A stretch of DNA of 64,000 bases from NCBI RefSeq assembly GCF_009828115.1, contig NZ_WTYL01000002.1, positions 992,001-1,056,000 on the forward strand. The letters are read 5' to 3'. Source of the DNA: Allopontixanthobacter sediminis. Lineage in GTDB: Bacteria > Pseudomonadota > Alphaproteobacteria > Sphingomonadales > Sphingomonadaceae. A model generated the notes under the pieces. It did not search any database. It was given only the letters and a program-made list of their open reading frames with translations, and was not told the DNA's origin. The position numbers and the translations under genes were made by a program. Positions 8,492 through 23,161 of this stretch are shown in pieces (the first letter of the stretch is position 1; every line of letters begins with the position of its first letter).

Positions 8492-9684
8492 CCCTTGACC
8501 GGCTTGAGCCCGATCAGATGCCCCAGATCCTTGAAGAATATCTTCATATGCGCCTTCGGCTCCCGTCTGACCAATTCCTTGTTCATATAGGCTTCCCAGG
8601 TCAAGCGCTGAACATCGGGGTCGGCGCACATTTTGACGAAGCGTTCGCGCATGCTGTCGTTGCGATACCAGAAAAACTGCATCATCCCGAGAATCCAGAA
8701 CACCCGGCCATGCGCCTTCATGAATTGGCGCCGGGCCCCCTTCAACGCCTTCGCGTCCCCGGTTCGGAGGAACTCGCTGACCGCATTTGCGCTCATCCGT
8801 CCGGCGGTCATGGCATAAAATATTCCTTCGCCCGAAGACGGCGCGACCACGCCGGCGGCGTCGCCCGCGACCAGCACGTTGCGGCCATTGTCCCACCGCT
8901 TGAGCGGCTTCAACGGGATTGGCGCGCCTTCCTTGCGCAGCGTTTCCCATTTGGACAGGCCAGTCTGTTCGCGCATCAAACGGGTCGTTTCACGCAGCGG
9001 GAAGCCCTTGTTCGCGCTGCCGAGCCCGATGCTGGCGGTTTCGCCATGCGGGAACACCCAGGCGTAGAAATCGGGCGACAAATGCCCTTGATAATAGACG
9101 TCGCAGCGGGCGGGATCGTAGTCCTCGGTGATCGTGTCCGGCACCTTTACCACCTCGTGATAGGCGAACACGCATTTCATCTTGTCACCGCCGGGGATGC
9201 ATTGCTGGGCCACGCGTGACCGCGCCCCGTCCGCACCGATGACGCAGCGCGCGGTGACGGTTTGCGCCGCCGCGTTGCGGCCTTCCCGGTAAGAAACCAC
9301 AGCCATGCCGTCCGCGCGGTCATCCACGGCTTCGCAGGTTCCGGTTATTCGCATGGCACCCGCGTCACCGGCCCTTGCGCGGAGCCATTCGTCGAACACA
9401 TCCCGGTCTACCATTCCGACGAAGCCGTCGCCCACCGGCATGTCGACCGTCTTGTTAGACGGCGCGATGATCCTTGCCGATTTCGCATGCGCCACCAGCA
9501 GCGACTGCGGAATGTCGAAATCCTTGAGCAGGCGGGGCGGCACCGCCCCGCCGCAGGGCTTGATCCGCCCCGCCTTGTCGAGCAGCATGACCCGGTACCC
9601 CTGCACCGCGAGATCATGCGCGGCAGTCGCGCCCGAAGGTCCCCCGCCGATGACGATTGCATCGAAATCCGGTTGAGTTGTCAT
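8488..9684 (-). CDS. bchP: Geranylgeranyl diphosphate/bacteriochlorophyllide a reductase
   Basis: A 398-aa flavoprotein that reduces three double bonds of the geranylgeranyl tail to phytyl on bacteriochlorophyll a. Seen: the N-terminal FAD-binding motif VIGGGPSGATAAHDLA (about residues 12-27), the KPCGGAVPP motif of geranylgeranyl reductases near residue 45, and the internal FAD motif GDAAGVVAPSSGEGI. The chosen ATG at 9684 places the dinucleotide-binding fold at the very N-terminus as in the family and overlaps the upstream transporter stop by 4 bases. The stop overlaps tspO by 4 bases. Length and neighbours (bchG, PucC family) are typical. Confidence 0.97.
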   Translation of the reverse strand: MTTQPDFDAIVIGGGPSGATAAHDLAVQGYRVMLLDKAGRIKPCGGAVPPRLLKDFDIPQSLLVAHAKSARIIAPSNKTVDMPVGDGFVGMVDRDVFDEWLRARAGDAGAMRITGTCEAVDDRADGMAVVSYREGRNAAAQTVTARCVIGADGARSRVAQQCIPGGDKMKCVFAYHEVVKVPDTITEDYDPARCDVYYQGHLSPDFYAWVFPHGETASIGLGSANKGFPLRETTRLMREQTGLSKWETLRKEGAPIPLKPLKRWDNGRNVLVAGDAAGVVAPSSGEGIFYAMTAGRMSANAVSEFLRTGDAKALKGARRQFMKAHGRVFWILGMMQFFWYRNDSMRERFVKMCADPDVQRLTWEAYMNKELVRREPKAHMKIFFKDLGHLIGLKPVKG

Positions 9685-11006
9685 GCTGGAAATGTCCTTT
9701 CGTGGACGGGTGAACGCGCGAGCGTGGTGCCCACCGCGACGATCGCCGCGACAATGAACAGCACGGCCTCGGCCATGAAAACGAACTGGAATGCCGCGGC
9801 ATCCTGTCCGGTCGCTGCGCGTAGCTGGTCGACCAGCACGGCACCGGTCAGCCCGCCGATGCCGAACGCGATGGCCTGTGATGCGCCCCACACGCCCATC
9901 CGCGCCCCTTCGGCCGATCCGCTGCCTTTGCTGGCCAGGCCGAGCATCGCGCCGACCGCTGCGACGGCAAATATACCGTTGGCAACGCCGAGACCGAAGA
10001 CATTTGCCACCAGCGGCCATTCGGTGCCCTGCGTCGCGGCGAACGACAGGCCTGCGAGCATGACTGCCGAGCCGGTGCAACCAAGGGCAATCCAAAGTTT
10101 CAGGTTCTGCCCGAAATAGCGGGTGTAGAGACTGCCGCCGAGCCCCGCCGCGAGCATGCCGAGCAGGATGCCGCTGTGCTGGATGCTGGAAAGCTGGGTG
10201 GATTCGCCGGGAGTCATTTCGAACAGGAAGCCGGCGAACGGTTCCATGATCAAATCCTGCATGGAATAGGCGAGCATCGAAATGAAGACGAAGAAAGTGA
10301 ATCGGCGGGCTTCTCTTTCCGCCCAGATTTCTCGTAACGCGTCGGGGAAACTTTGCCGTTCCCCGGTGTTATTCGGCTGCAGGACAGGCGGGTTGCGGTC
10401 TTCGAGATTACGCAGCGCCATCATCGCGAGGCAGAAGGCGACCAGCACCACGAGGCTCGAAACGATGGCGAGGCGGGCCTCGCTGAAGGGGTCGAGATAC
10501 GCGCCGGAGACGCCTGCTGCGATCACGATCCCCGCGATCATCATGGTCCAGCTAATCGCCGCGGCGGCTGGCTTGCGCTCCGCCGAAACGCGCGAGGCCA
10601 GAAGCGCGAGAAGCGCGGTGCCGGACATGCCGACGCCGAACCCGATCATGGTAAAGCCGAGCAGCGCGAGGATTGCGGCGCCGAAACCAGGATCGGCCAT
10701 CAGGATCGTTGCATCGACCGCCAGCACCGCTCCGAATGCCAGAATCCCCATTCCGCCGACAATCCACGGGGTGCGGCGGCGTGACTGGTCCGATTTATGG
10801 CCCCACAGCGGGCGGGTCAGTTGAACCGCGTAATGCCACGCCAGCAGCCCGGCCGGAACCGCTGCCGCGACGGAATATTCGACCACCATTACTCGGTTGA
10901 GGAGGGAGGTGGCGAGCATCACCATCGCGCCGATGGCAGCCTGCACCGTGCCCAGGCGGACGATGCCCAGCCAGCCTAGGCCTTGGGGCTGCTGCCGCGC
11001 CGCCAT
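9681..11006 (-). CDS. PucC-family (BCD) MFS transporter between bchG and bchP
   Basis: A 441-aa protein with 12 predicted membrane helices in the bacteriochlorophyll delivery (BCD/PucC) branch of the major facilitator superfamily. It carries the family's N-terminal sequence LNRVMVVE and the loop motif GHKSDQSRRRTPWI, matching the GHRSD..R..LGWRRVP motif of LhaA in this same window. Members in this position are thought to help deliver or insert bacteriochlorophyll during assembly. The ATG at 11006 overlaps the bchG stop by one base and the stop overlaps bchP by 4. It is a second paralogue of lhaA (23158-24594). The exact substrate is unproven. Confidence 0.9.
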   Translation of the reverse strand: MAARQQPQGLGWLGIVRLGTVQAAIGAMVMLATSLLNRVMVVEYSVAAAVPAGLLAWHYAVQLTRPLWGHKSDQSRRRTPWIVGGMGILAFGAVLAVDATILMADPGFGAAILALLGFTMIGFGVGMSGTALLALLASRVSAERKPAAAAISWTMMIAGIVIAAGVSGAYLDPFSEARLAIVSSLVVLVAFCLAMMALRNLEDRNPPVLQPNNTGERQSFPDALREIWAEREARRFTFFVFISMLAYSMQDLIMEPFAGFLFEMTPGESTQLSSIQHSGILLGMLAAGLGGSLYTRYFGQNLKLWIALGCTGSAVMLAGLSFAATQGTEWPLVANVFGLGVANGIFAVAAVGAMLGLASKGSGSAEGARMGVWGASQAIAFGIGGLTGAVLVDQLRAATGQDAAAFQFVFMAEAVLFIVAAIVAVGTTLARSPVHERTFPA

Positions 11007-11908
11007 TACAGGTATCCTCCCAAACCAAGCGCCGCGGCGAGCATTCCTAGGACGTAAAGCAGGACGCCGGTGGCGTTGTACCACGGCGCGAATTTGCGCG
11101 GATCGCTTAGCAGGCGCGCCATCAGGGCAACTTGCGCGGCAAGAGAGGCACCGACAATGGCCGCAGAAAGAACCAATCCCCACTGCACCAGCAAGGCGGC
11201 GACTGCGACTTGTGCGAGGGTCATCACCGCGCATGCCGTCAGCGCAGCCTTTCGGACCCCAAGTGTTACTGGAAGCGAACGCAGCCCGGTGGCGCGGTCG
11301 CCGTCGACGGCTTTGAAATCGTTGAGTGTCATGATCCCGTGCGCGCCGAAGCTATACAGAAGCAGAATTGCGATGATGCCGGTACCGGGCAAGCCTCCCA
11401 CCATCACCGCCGCACCGGTAAACCACGACAACCCTTCATAGCTGAGCGCACACGCCGCCGGCCCCAGCCACCCGCTGCGTTTGAGACGAAGGGGCGGGGC
11501 GCTGTAGGCCCAGCCAAAAAACAGTGCGACGCAGGTTGCGGCAAACACCCAGACGCCAAGCAGTGCGCCGACGACTAGCGAAATACCGGTCCCTGTGAGC
11601 GCGATCCATACTGGCCAGCGTCCGGGCACCCGGCCCGACGGGATCGGTCGATCGGGTTCGTTGATCGCATCGACATGCCGGTCGCACCAATCGTTGATCA
11701 CTTGGCTGGTCCCGCAAACGATCGGGCCGGTAAGCAATATCCCTGCGGCCAGAAATATCCAGTTCTCGGTGATCGACACACCCGACGAAACCACCCCGCA
11801 CATGAACGCCCACATCGGCGGGAACCACGTGACCGGCTTGGTTAACTCGACAACGTCTCTCAGTGCGGGAGGCCGCGCTGGCGTTGCCGAGAGGGACGAA
11901 TCTGCCAT
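11006..11908 (-). CDS. bchG: Bacteriochlorophyll synthase (chlorophyll synthase)
   Basis: A 300-aa UbiA-family prenyltransferase that esterifies bacteriochlorophyllide a with geranylgeranyl diphosphate. It is a polytopic inner-membrane enzyme with about nine helices. The two aspartate-rich metal and diphosphate motifs are visible: NDWCDRHVDAINEPDRP near residues 67-83 and NDFKAVDGDRATGLRSLP near residue 197. The ATG at 11908 is preceded by GGGGGAGG. First gene of the bchG-pucC-bchP-tspO-orf91 transcript, with an exact TGT-N12-ACA PpsR-type operator 30 bases upstream. Length is normal for the family. Confidence 0.97.
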   Translation of the reverse strand: MADSSLSATPARPPALRDVVELTKPVTWFPPMWAFMCGVVSSGVSITENWIFLAAGILLTGPIVCGTSQVINDWCDRHVDAINEPDRPIPSGRVPGRWPVWIALTGTGISLVVGALLGVWVFAATCVALFFGWAYSAPPLRLKRSGWLGPAACALSYEGLSWFTGAAVMVGGLPGTGIIAILLLYSFGAHGIMTLNDFKAVDGDRATGLRSLPVTLGVRKAALTACAVMTLAQVAVAALLVQWGLVLSAAIVGASLAAQVALMARLLSDPRKFAPWYNATGVLLYVLGMLAAALGLGGYL

Positions 11909-11937
11909 AGGGGGAGGCTATGCCTACCATGCCTAGG

Positions 11938-11955
11938 TGTCAACTTTTTTGGACA
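11938..11955. promoter_or_regulatory. PpsR/CrtJ-type operator upstream of bchG
   Basis: TGTCAACTTTTTTGGACA fits the TGT-N12-ACA palindrome bound by PpsR/CrtJ repressors exactly. It sits 30 bases before the bchG start codon and 43 bases after the ppsR stop, so it should control the bchG transcript. Its reverse complement differs at one base out of 18 from the operator upstream of bchF. Confidence 0.85.
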
Positions 11956-11998
11956 GTCACAATGTAAAGGTTGGGAGGCGGCAAATTGGACCGCAAAA

Positions 11999-13429
11999 TC
12001 ACTCTTTACCGGGCAAGTTCCCGAGGCCATGCCGGTGGAGTTTCGAATACAGGCTCTGCCGGCTGAGGCCGAGGATTTCCGCCGCTGATGCGCGATTGTC
12101 GGAGGTATGCGCCAAAGCTGCCTCGATGCACATGCGTTCGATCAGGTCGGTACTCTCGCGGACGATTTCCTTGAGCGGCTTGCGACCGATCAACTCGGTG
12201 AGCTGTTCGACCGAACGCGGCAATTCGCGGCCGCCGGTGGGCAGGTCCCGTTCGCGCCGGCCGATCGCGCGGATCGAATATCCGAACAGCGGCTTTTCCC
12301 GCTCGATCATCAGGGCGGAAATTTCCACCGGTTCCACACCGCCGTTGAGATCGTTGACCACAGAACCGAAATTGCGGACATTCCGGTGATCCTTGAGCTG
12401 CTTCTTTAGCAGGCCGAGATCGATCGAAGGGCGCCCGACAAACCGGCTCAGTGAAACGCCGACCAATTGTTCGACCGAGGCGGATTGAACCAGCTCCGCG
12501 AAAGACCGGTTGGCCACCACGATGTCGTGCTTCTCGTCGGTCAGGACAAACGCGTCGGGCATCTTTTCCACCGCATCGAGGACGTAGCGGTCGGATTGGC
12601 GGGCTGGCACTTCGTGCTGGCCATCATCGATGTTGATCAACCAATACTGCCTTCCGGACTGGCGAAATGCCGACATGGCAAACTTCACGGTACCCTCGAG
12701 TCCGATCAGGCGGAGTTCGACTGGTTCCGCCGAGCTGCTGACCGAAGCTGCACCCACGTGGCCGAGCAGTTTTTCGCGCGATTCCGGGGCGACCAGTTCG
12801 GTAAGGGCCTTCCCGTCGATACTTCCCGGCGCGGCATCGATCAGGCTATGCAGGGCACGGTTGGCCTGCTGTATCTGGAGGTTGTCCGCATCCGCGATCA
12901 AAACGGGATAGGAGATATTGTCGAACAGCAGGCGGTACCGCGTTTCCGTCTGGCGCAGGTTCAGATAGTCCCGCTCCATCGATTGCTGCGTCTTCAACAG
13001 GCGCTGCTGCAGGGCCGAGATCGCCCTGAGGTCGCGGCCTACCGCAATCGTCGAACGGTTGTCCGTGGAACGGAAAACGCGGTAACTGACCGGGACATCT
13101 TCGCCTTCATCACCGTGCAGGTGATTGACCTGTCGCCATTCCGCTTCGCCGCCATAATAGGGGTCGAGCAATTGTTCGATTTTCGCCACGCTCTCAACGG
13201 TGACTGTATCGACCCACTTCTTGCCGATCCACTGGCTCGCCAGACCTTTGTCGTTGGCGTTGAGAGCCAGGTCGCGGACAATCCCGTTCTCGTCGATCGC
13301 CAGCAGGAAATCGCCGGCGCAGCAGGCAAGTTCGATAATCTCGTCACGAGTGAACCCGGCGAACATCGCGTCAGGATCGCTGAACGGGATCCTGCTGCCG
13401 CCAGATGATCGGATGTCCATCACATTCAC
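11999..13429 (-). CDS. ppsR: PpsR/CrtJ transcriptional repressor of photosynthesis genes
   Basis: A 476-aa regulator with an N-terminal region plus two PAS domains (PAS about residues 160-260 and 280-390) joined by a long helix, and a C-terminal Fis-type helix-turn-helix (about residues 432-470, with NRASAAEILGLSRQSLYSKL). It binds TGT-N12-ACA sites and represses bch, puf and related genes in oxygen or light. Cysteines are limited to C36, C37 and C434. C434 sits at the start of the DNA-binding helices like C424 of the Rhodobacter protein, but there is no cysteine in the middle of the protein to match C251. The start may be GTG 13429 or ATG 13420. It follows ppaA by only 6 bases. Confidence 0.95.
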   Translation of the reverse strand: MNVMDIRSSGGSRIPFSDPDAMFAGFTRDEIIELACCAGDFLLAIDENGIVRDLALNANDKGLASQWIGKKWVDTVTVESVAKIEQLLDPYYGGEAEWRQVNHLHGDEGEDVPVSYRVFRSTDNRSTIAVGRDLRAISALQQRLLKTQQSMERDYLNLRQTETRYRLLFDNISYPVLIADADNLQIQQANRALHSLIDAAPGSIDGKALTELVAPESREKLLGHVGAASVSSSAEPVELRLIGLEGTVKFAMSAFRQSGRQYWLINIDDGQHEVPARQSDRYVLDAVEKMPDAFVLTDEKHDIVVANRSFAELVQSASVEQLVGVSLSRFVGRPSIDLGLLKKQLKDHRNVRNFGSVVNDLNGGVEPVEISALMIEREKPLFGYSIRAIGRRERDLPTGGRELPRSVEQLTELIGRKPLKEIVRESTDLIERMCIEAALAHTSDNRASAAEILGLSRQSLYSKLHRHGLGNLPGKE

Positions 13430-13435
13430 AACCGG

Positions 13436-14395
13436 CTAGCTTCTGGGTACGCTGTCATGCGCTCTCAAGGGGACCAGTCCATCGGCCACGGCAACTGCGC
13501 TGATCGCATCGGATGCGCTGCCATCAGCGCCGCATTGAATCACCAATTCGGTCTGCGTATTGACGAAACGTCCGCCGATCATGATACGAATTCCCGGATT
13601 ACTGGAAACCGATCTGATCGCCTTGATCAACCCGGTGAGGCTGGCCGTAGGGCAGTCTTTACTGATGGTCAATCCGACCATGTCATAGCTCTTGTTTACG
13701 AACTTGGCTGTCAACTCTGCCTGAGTCGGCTCCATAAGGACTTCCGCATCCCATCCGGCCCGCTGGAAACATTCGGCGACCATCAGCGTCCCGAGGCTGT
13801 GCTGTTCCCCCGGCATGGTGGAAAACAGGGCTGACCGTTGTCCCTGGCCCGAAGCGTTTGGAGGCGGGATGCGAAGGGTCAGTTCGCGCAGCACTTCCTG
13901 GATCCGCCACAAACCCATCGTCACATCAACAAAGTCTGTTGTGTCGGCTTCCCACAGTTCCCCTAGACGCCGCGCGGTGGGTGCCAGCAGGTCCACGTAG
14001 ATGTCTTCGATCGAGTTTCCCGTAGCGAGGCAATTGTCGATAAAATCCAGCATCGCGCTGGTCTGGGAATCGAGGGAAAGTTTGGTGAATGATTCTATAT
14101 CGCGCAATGAGATGGGCCGCCTCCGGTCCGTGCCGATAGTTTCCGCCAGCGCCTTCTCGCCAATCCGGCAGGGCCAGCCATCATGACCCCCGTCACGGTG
14201 CGCGATAAGTTCGGGAATAACCAGATTTTCCAGGATGACGGACAGGCTTATGAAGTTGTCGGGGTCCTCGACGACCCTGCAGATATCGATCTCGGCGGGA
14301 CTTTCGGCAGATGGGCCAGCTCTAGGCTTTAGCTTGGCGGATCGCCAGTCATCGAACCTTGAACGAAGTTCCGACAGCCCGAAATCTGTAGCCAT
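13436..14395 (-). CDS. ppaA: PpaA/AerR family B12-binding photosynthesis regulator
   Basis: A 319-aa regulator of the PpaA/AerR family that modulates PpsR/CrtJ. The helical domain around residues 130-172 has LGELWEADTTDFVDVTMG, the AerR version of the B12-binding helix bundle. The cobalamin-binding Rossmann domain (about residues 188-300) opens with PGEQHSLGTLMVAE, an E-x-H-x-x-G motif in which H199 can be the lower cobalt ligand. In Rhodobacter capsulatus AerR binds cobalamin in a light-dependent way and acts as an antirepressor. A GGGAGAG ribosome site stands 7 bases before the ATG. It is co-transcribed with ppsR, so sensor and repressor are made together. Confidence 0.93.
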   Translation of the reverse strand: MATDFGLSELRSRFDDWRSAKLKPRAGPSAESPAEIDICRVVEDPDNFISLSVILENLVIPELIAHRDGGHDGWPCRIGEKALAETIGTDRRRPISLRDIESFTKLSLDSQTSAMLDFIDNCLATGNSIEDIYVDLLAPTARRLGELWEADTTDFVDVTMGLWRIQEVLRELTLRIPPPNASGQGQRSALFSTMPGEQHSLGTLMVAECFQRAGWDAEVLMEPTQAELTAKFVNKSYDMVGLTISKDCPTASLTGLIKAIRSVSSNPGIRIMIGGRFVNTQTELVIQCGADGSASDAISAVAVADGLVPLRAHDSVPRS

Positions 14396-14601
14396 GTGCA
14401 GACTCTCCCTAAGAAGCCTGGTCGGCGTGACATAACGTCGGCCATGGGGCAGTTATTCTGCCTCTCGCGACTCGGATGCTATGCCATTTGTAAGCCGTTG
14501 GCAATCTATCCACTGTCAACTTTTCTTGATGTCCAAAAAACTTGACACTTTGTTCCGTGGAGTCGTAGCTTCCTGTTCTGAGTAGAGCGGGAGAAGGTCA
14601 G
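14396..14601. promoter_or_regulatory. Divergent ppaA/bchF control region
   Basis: About 206 bases between the start of ppaA (leftward) and the likely start of bchF (rightward), with no coding content. It holds the exact PpsR-type operator at 14530-14547 and, directly abutting it, an imperfect copy beginning TGTCAACTTTT at 14514 whose right half is ATG instead of ACA. Promoters in both directions are expected here; no clear sigma70 boxes could be assigned by eye. Confidence 0.7.
14530..14547. promoter_or_regulatory. PpsR/CrtJ-type operator upstream of bchF
   Basis: TGTCCAAAAAACTTGACA matches TGT-N12-ACA exactly. It lies 54 bases before the proposed CTG start of bchF and should govern the long bchF-to-hemA operon. 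A degenerate copy at 14514-14531 overlaps it by two bases, giving a tandem arrangement such as PpsR/CrtJ uses for cooperative binding. Confidence 0.85.
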
Positions 14602-14682
14602 CTGTCCTCACGAGTAGCCATCGAGTCGGCACCCATAGTCCGCCAACCCGCCGCGCGGGCGGGTCCCGCGGTCTCGGGAGCG

Positions 14683-16421
<1,739 letters not shown>

Positions 16422-16425
16422 GGCG

Positions 16426-17956
16426 ATGCAGCTTTCCGTCTGGACATACGAAGGCCCGCCCCACGTCGGGGCCATGCGCGTGGCGACGGGGATGAAGGGC
16501 ATCCATTACCTGCTCCATTCGCCGCAAGGCGATACCTACGCCGATCTGTTGTTCACCATGATCGAACGGCGCGGGCAGCGTCCGCCGGTGACCTACACCA
16601 CCTTTCAGGCGCGCGATCTGGGGAAAGATACTTCGCAGCTGTTCCAGGACGCTGCCCTGGACGTAGTCGAGCGGTTCGCGCCAGACGCGCTGCTGGTCGG
16701 CGCGTCCTGCACTGCCGAATTGATCCAGGATGATCCGGCGGGGCTGGTCGAGAAGATGGGCCTGCCGATCCCGGTCATTCCGCTTGAACTGCCCAGCTAC
16801 CAGCGCAAGGAGCACTGGGGCGCGGCGGAGACGTTCTACCAGATTGTCCGCACCTTGGCGGACAAGACACGCACGCCAAGCGATCCGGCCACGCGCCGCC
16901 CGCTGGCCAATTTGCTCGGCCCTACCGCGCTCGGATTCCGCCACCGCGACGACATCATCGAAGTGACCGGCTTGCTTGCAAAACTGGGCGTCGATGTGAA
17001 CGTGGTGGCGCCGCTCGGGGCATGCGCCGCGGATGTCGCGCGGCTCGGCGAAGCGGATTTCAACATTGTAATGTACCCTGAAACCGGGGACCTCGCCGCC
17101 GATTACCTCAAGCGCGAATTTGGCCAGCCGATCGTCCGCACCGTGCCCATCGGGGTTGGCGCAACGCAGGATTTCATCCGCGAAATCGCTGATTTGGCCC
17201 AGCTCGATCCCGCGCCGCTTTTGGCCGAGGGGCTGTCCCGCCTGTCGTGGTGGAGCCGCTCGGTTGATTCCAATTACCTGACCGGCAAACGGGTGTTCAT
17301 TTTCGGCGACGGCACGCACGCTGTCGCGGCCGCGCGCGTCGCGCATGAGGAGCTTGGCTTCAAGGTCGTCGGTCTCGGCTGCTATAATCGCGAATACGCC
17401 CGCGATGTCCGCGCCGCCGCGAAGAAATACGGCGTGGAGCCGCTGATTACCGACGATCATCTGGCCGTCGAACAGGCGATTGCCGACGCGCAGCCCGAGC
17501 TGGTCCTGGGCACGCAGATGGAACGCCATATCGCCAAGCGCCTCGGCATGCCCTGCGCGGTGATTTCCTCGCCCGTGCATGTGCAGGATTTCCCCGCGCG
17601 CTTCTCGCCGCACATGGGCTTCGAAGGCGCGAATGTGCTGTTCGACGATTGGGTCCATCCGCTGGTGATGGGGCTGGAAGAGCATTTGCTGACGATGTTC
17701 AGCGACGATTTCGAATTCAATGACGGCGCTGGTCCCTCGCACCTTGGCCCCCATGCAGGCCAGAACGCGGCGTCTGATCCCGCTATTAAGCCGGCCAACG
17801 ATACCGAAACGGTGTGGAGCGAAGACGCCGAGCGCGAGCTGAAGAAAATCCCGTTCTTCGTCCGCGGCAAGGCCCGCAAGAACACGGAGAATTTCGCCGC
17901 CGAACACGGCGTTACCACCATCGAACTGGCCACCCTTTACGAAGCGAAGGCACATT

Positions 17957-17967
<11 letters not shown>
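16426..17967 (+). CDS. bchB: Dark-operative protochlorophyllide reductase subunit B
   Basis: A 513-aa catalytic partner of BchN in the NB tetramer. D36 in [12 protein letters not shown] is the aspartate ligand of the NB-cluster, and [15 protein letters not shown] near residue 95 is a family signature. The C-terminal light-independent POR domain ends with [18 protein letters not shown], the usual tail. A variable linker (about residues 435-465) precedes it. The gene overlaps bchH by 11 bases. Start, length and order in bchFNBHLM are standard. Confidence 0.98.
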
Positions 17968-22447
<4,480 letters not shown>

Positions 22448-22448
<1 letters not shown>

Positions 22449-23161
22449 TGGCGCAGGCACTTCACGCAAATACTCCCGGGGCGTCCACCACCTACCGCGA
22501 CAGCCGGGTGCGGCTGGAGGAGTATTTCGACAAGACCGCGCGCAAGGCGTGGGAAGACCTGACCTCCGATGTGCCCGTCAGCGGAATCCGCGCCACGGTG
22601 CGGGCGGGGCGCGATGAAATGCGCAATCTGCTGCTGTCCACCTTGCCGGCCGACATGCATGGGATGCGCCTGCTCGATGCGGGATGCGGCACCGGTGCGC
22701 TGGCGATTGCGGCGGCGGAACGCGGCGCGGAGGTGGTGGCAATCGATGTGTCCCAGGGCCTGATCGATGTGGCAGCAAAGCGAGCACCGGAAGCGCTGTC
22801 GATCGACTGGCGCGTGGGCGACATGCGCGACACGTCACTCGGGATTTTCGACCATGTGATCGCGATGGATTCGCTGATCCATTACGACGCGGACGACGTG
22901 GTGGCGGTGCTGGATGCATGGTCCGGCCGGGCCAACCACATGGCGTTTACCTTTGCCCCCGGGACGCCGCTACTGCGCACGATGCATGTCGCGGGCAAGC
23001 TGTTTCCGCGCAGCGACCGTTCGCCCGCGATCAAGCCGATCGGCGAAGCGCACCTGATCAAGTCGATTACCGCGACTCTGCCCATGTGGCAGATTGATTT
23101 CACCCGGCGCGTGTCGAGCGGGTTCTACAAATCGCAGGCCATGGGAGTGACGCGCCGGTGA
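22448..23161 (+). CDS. bchM: Magnesium-protoporphyrin IX O-methyltransferase
   Basis: A 237-aa S-adenosylmethionine-dependent methyltransferase that methylates the ring C propionate of Mg-protoporphyrin IX, making the substrate for AcsF. Seen: SAM-binding motif I LLDAGCGTGALAIAAA near residue 76, and the C-terminal Mg-PIX methyltransferase segment with RVSSGFYKSQAMGV. The ATG at 22448 overlaps the bchL stop and puts the methyltransferase core at the usual position. The stop overlaps the lhaA start. Confidence 0.97.

Noticed and set aside
14514-14531. Second full PpsR operator before bchF
   Set aside because: The left half TGTCAACTTTT matches, but the right triplet is ATG, not ACA. Kept only as a degenerate copy within the control region.
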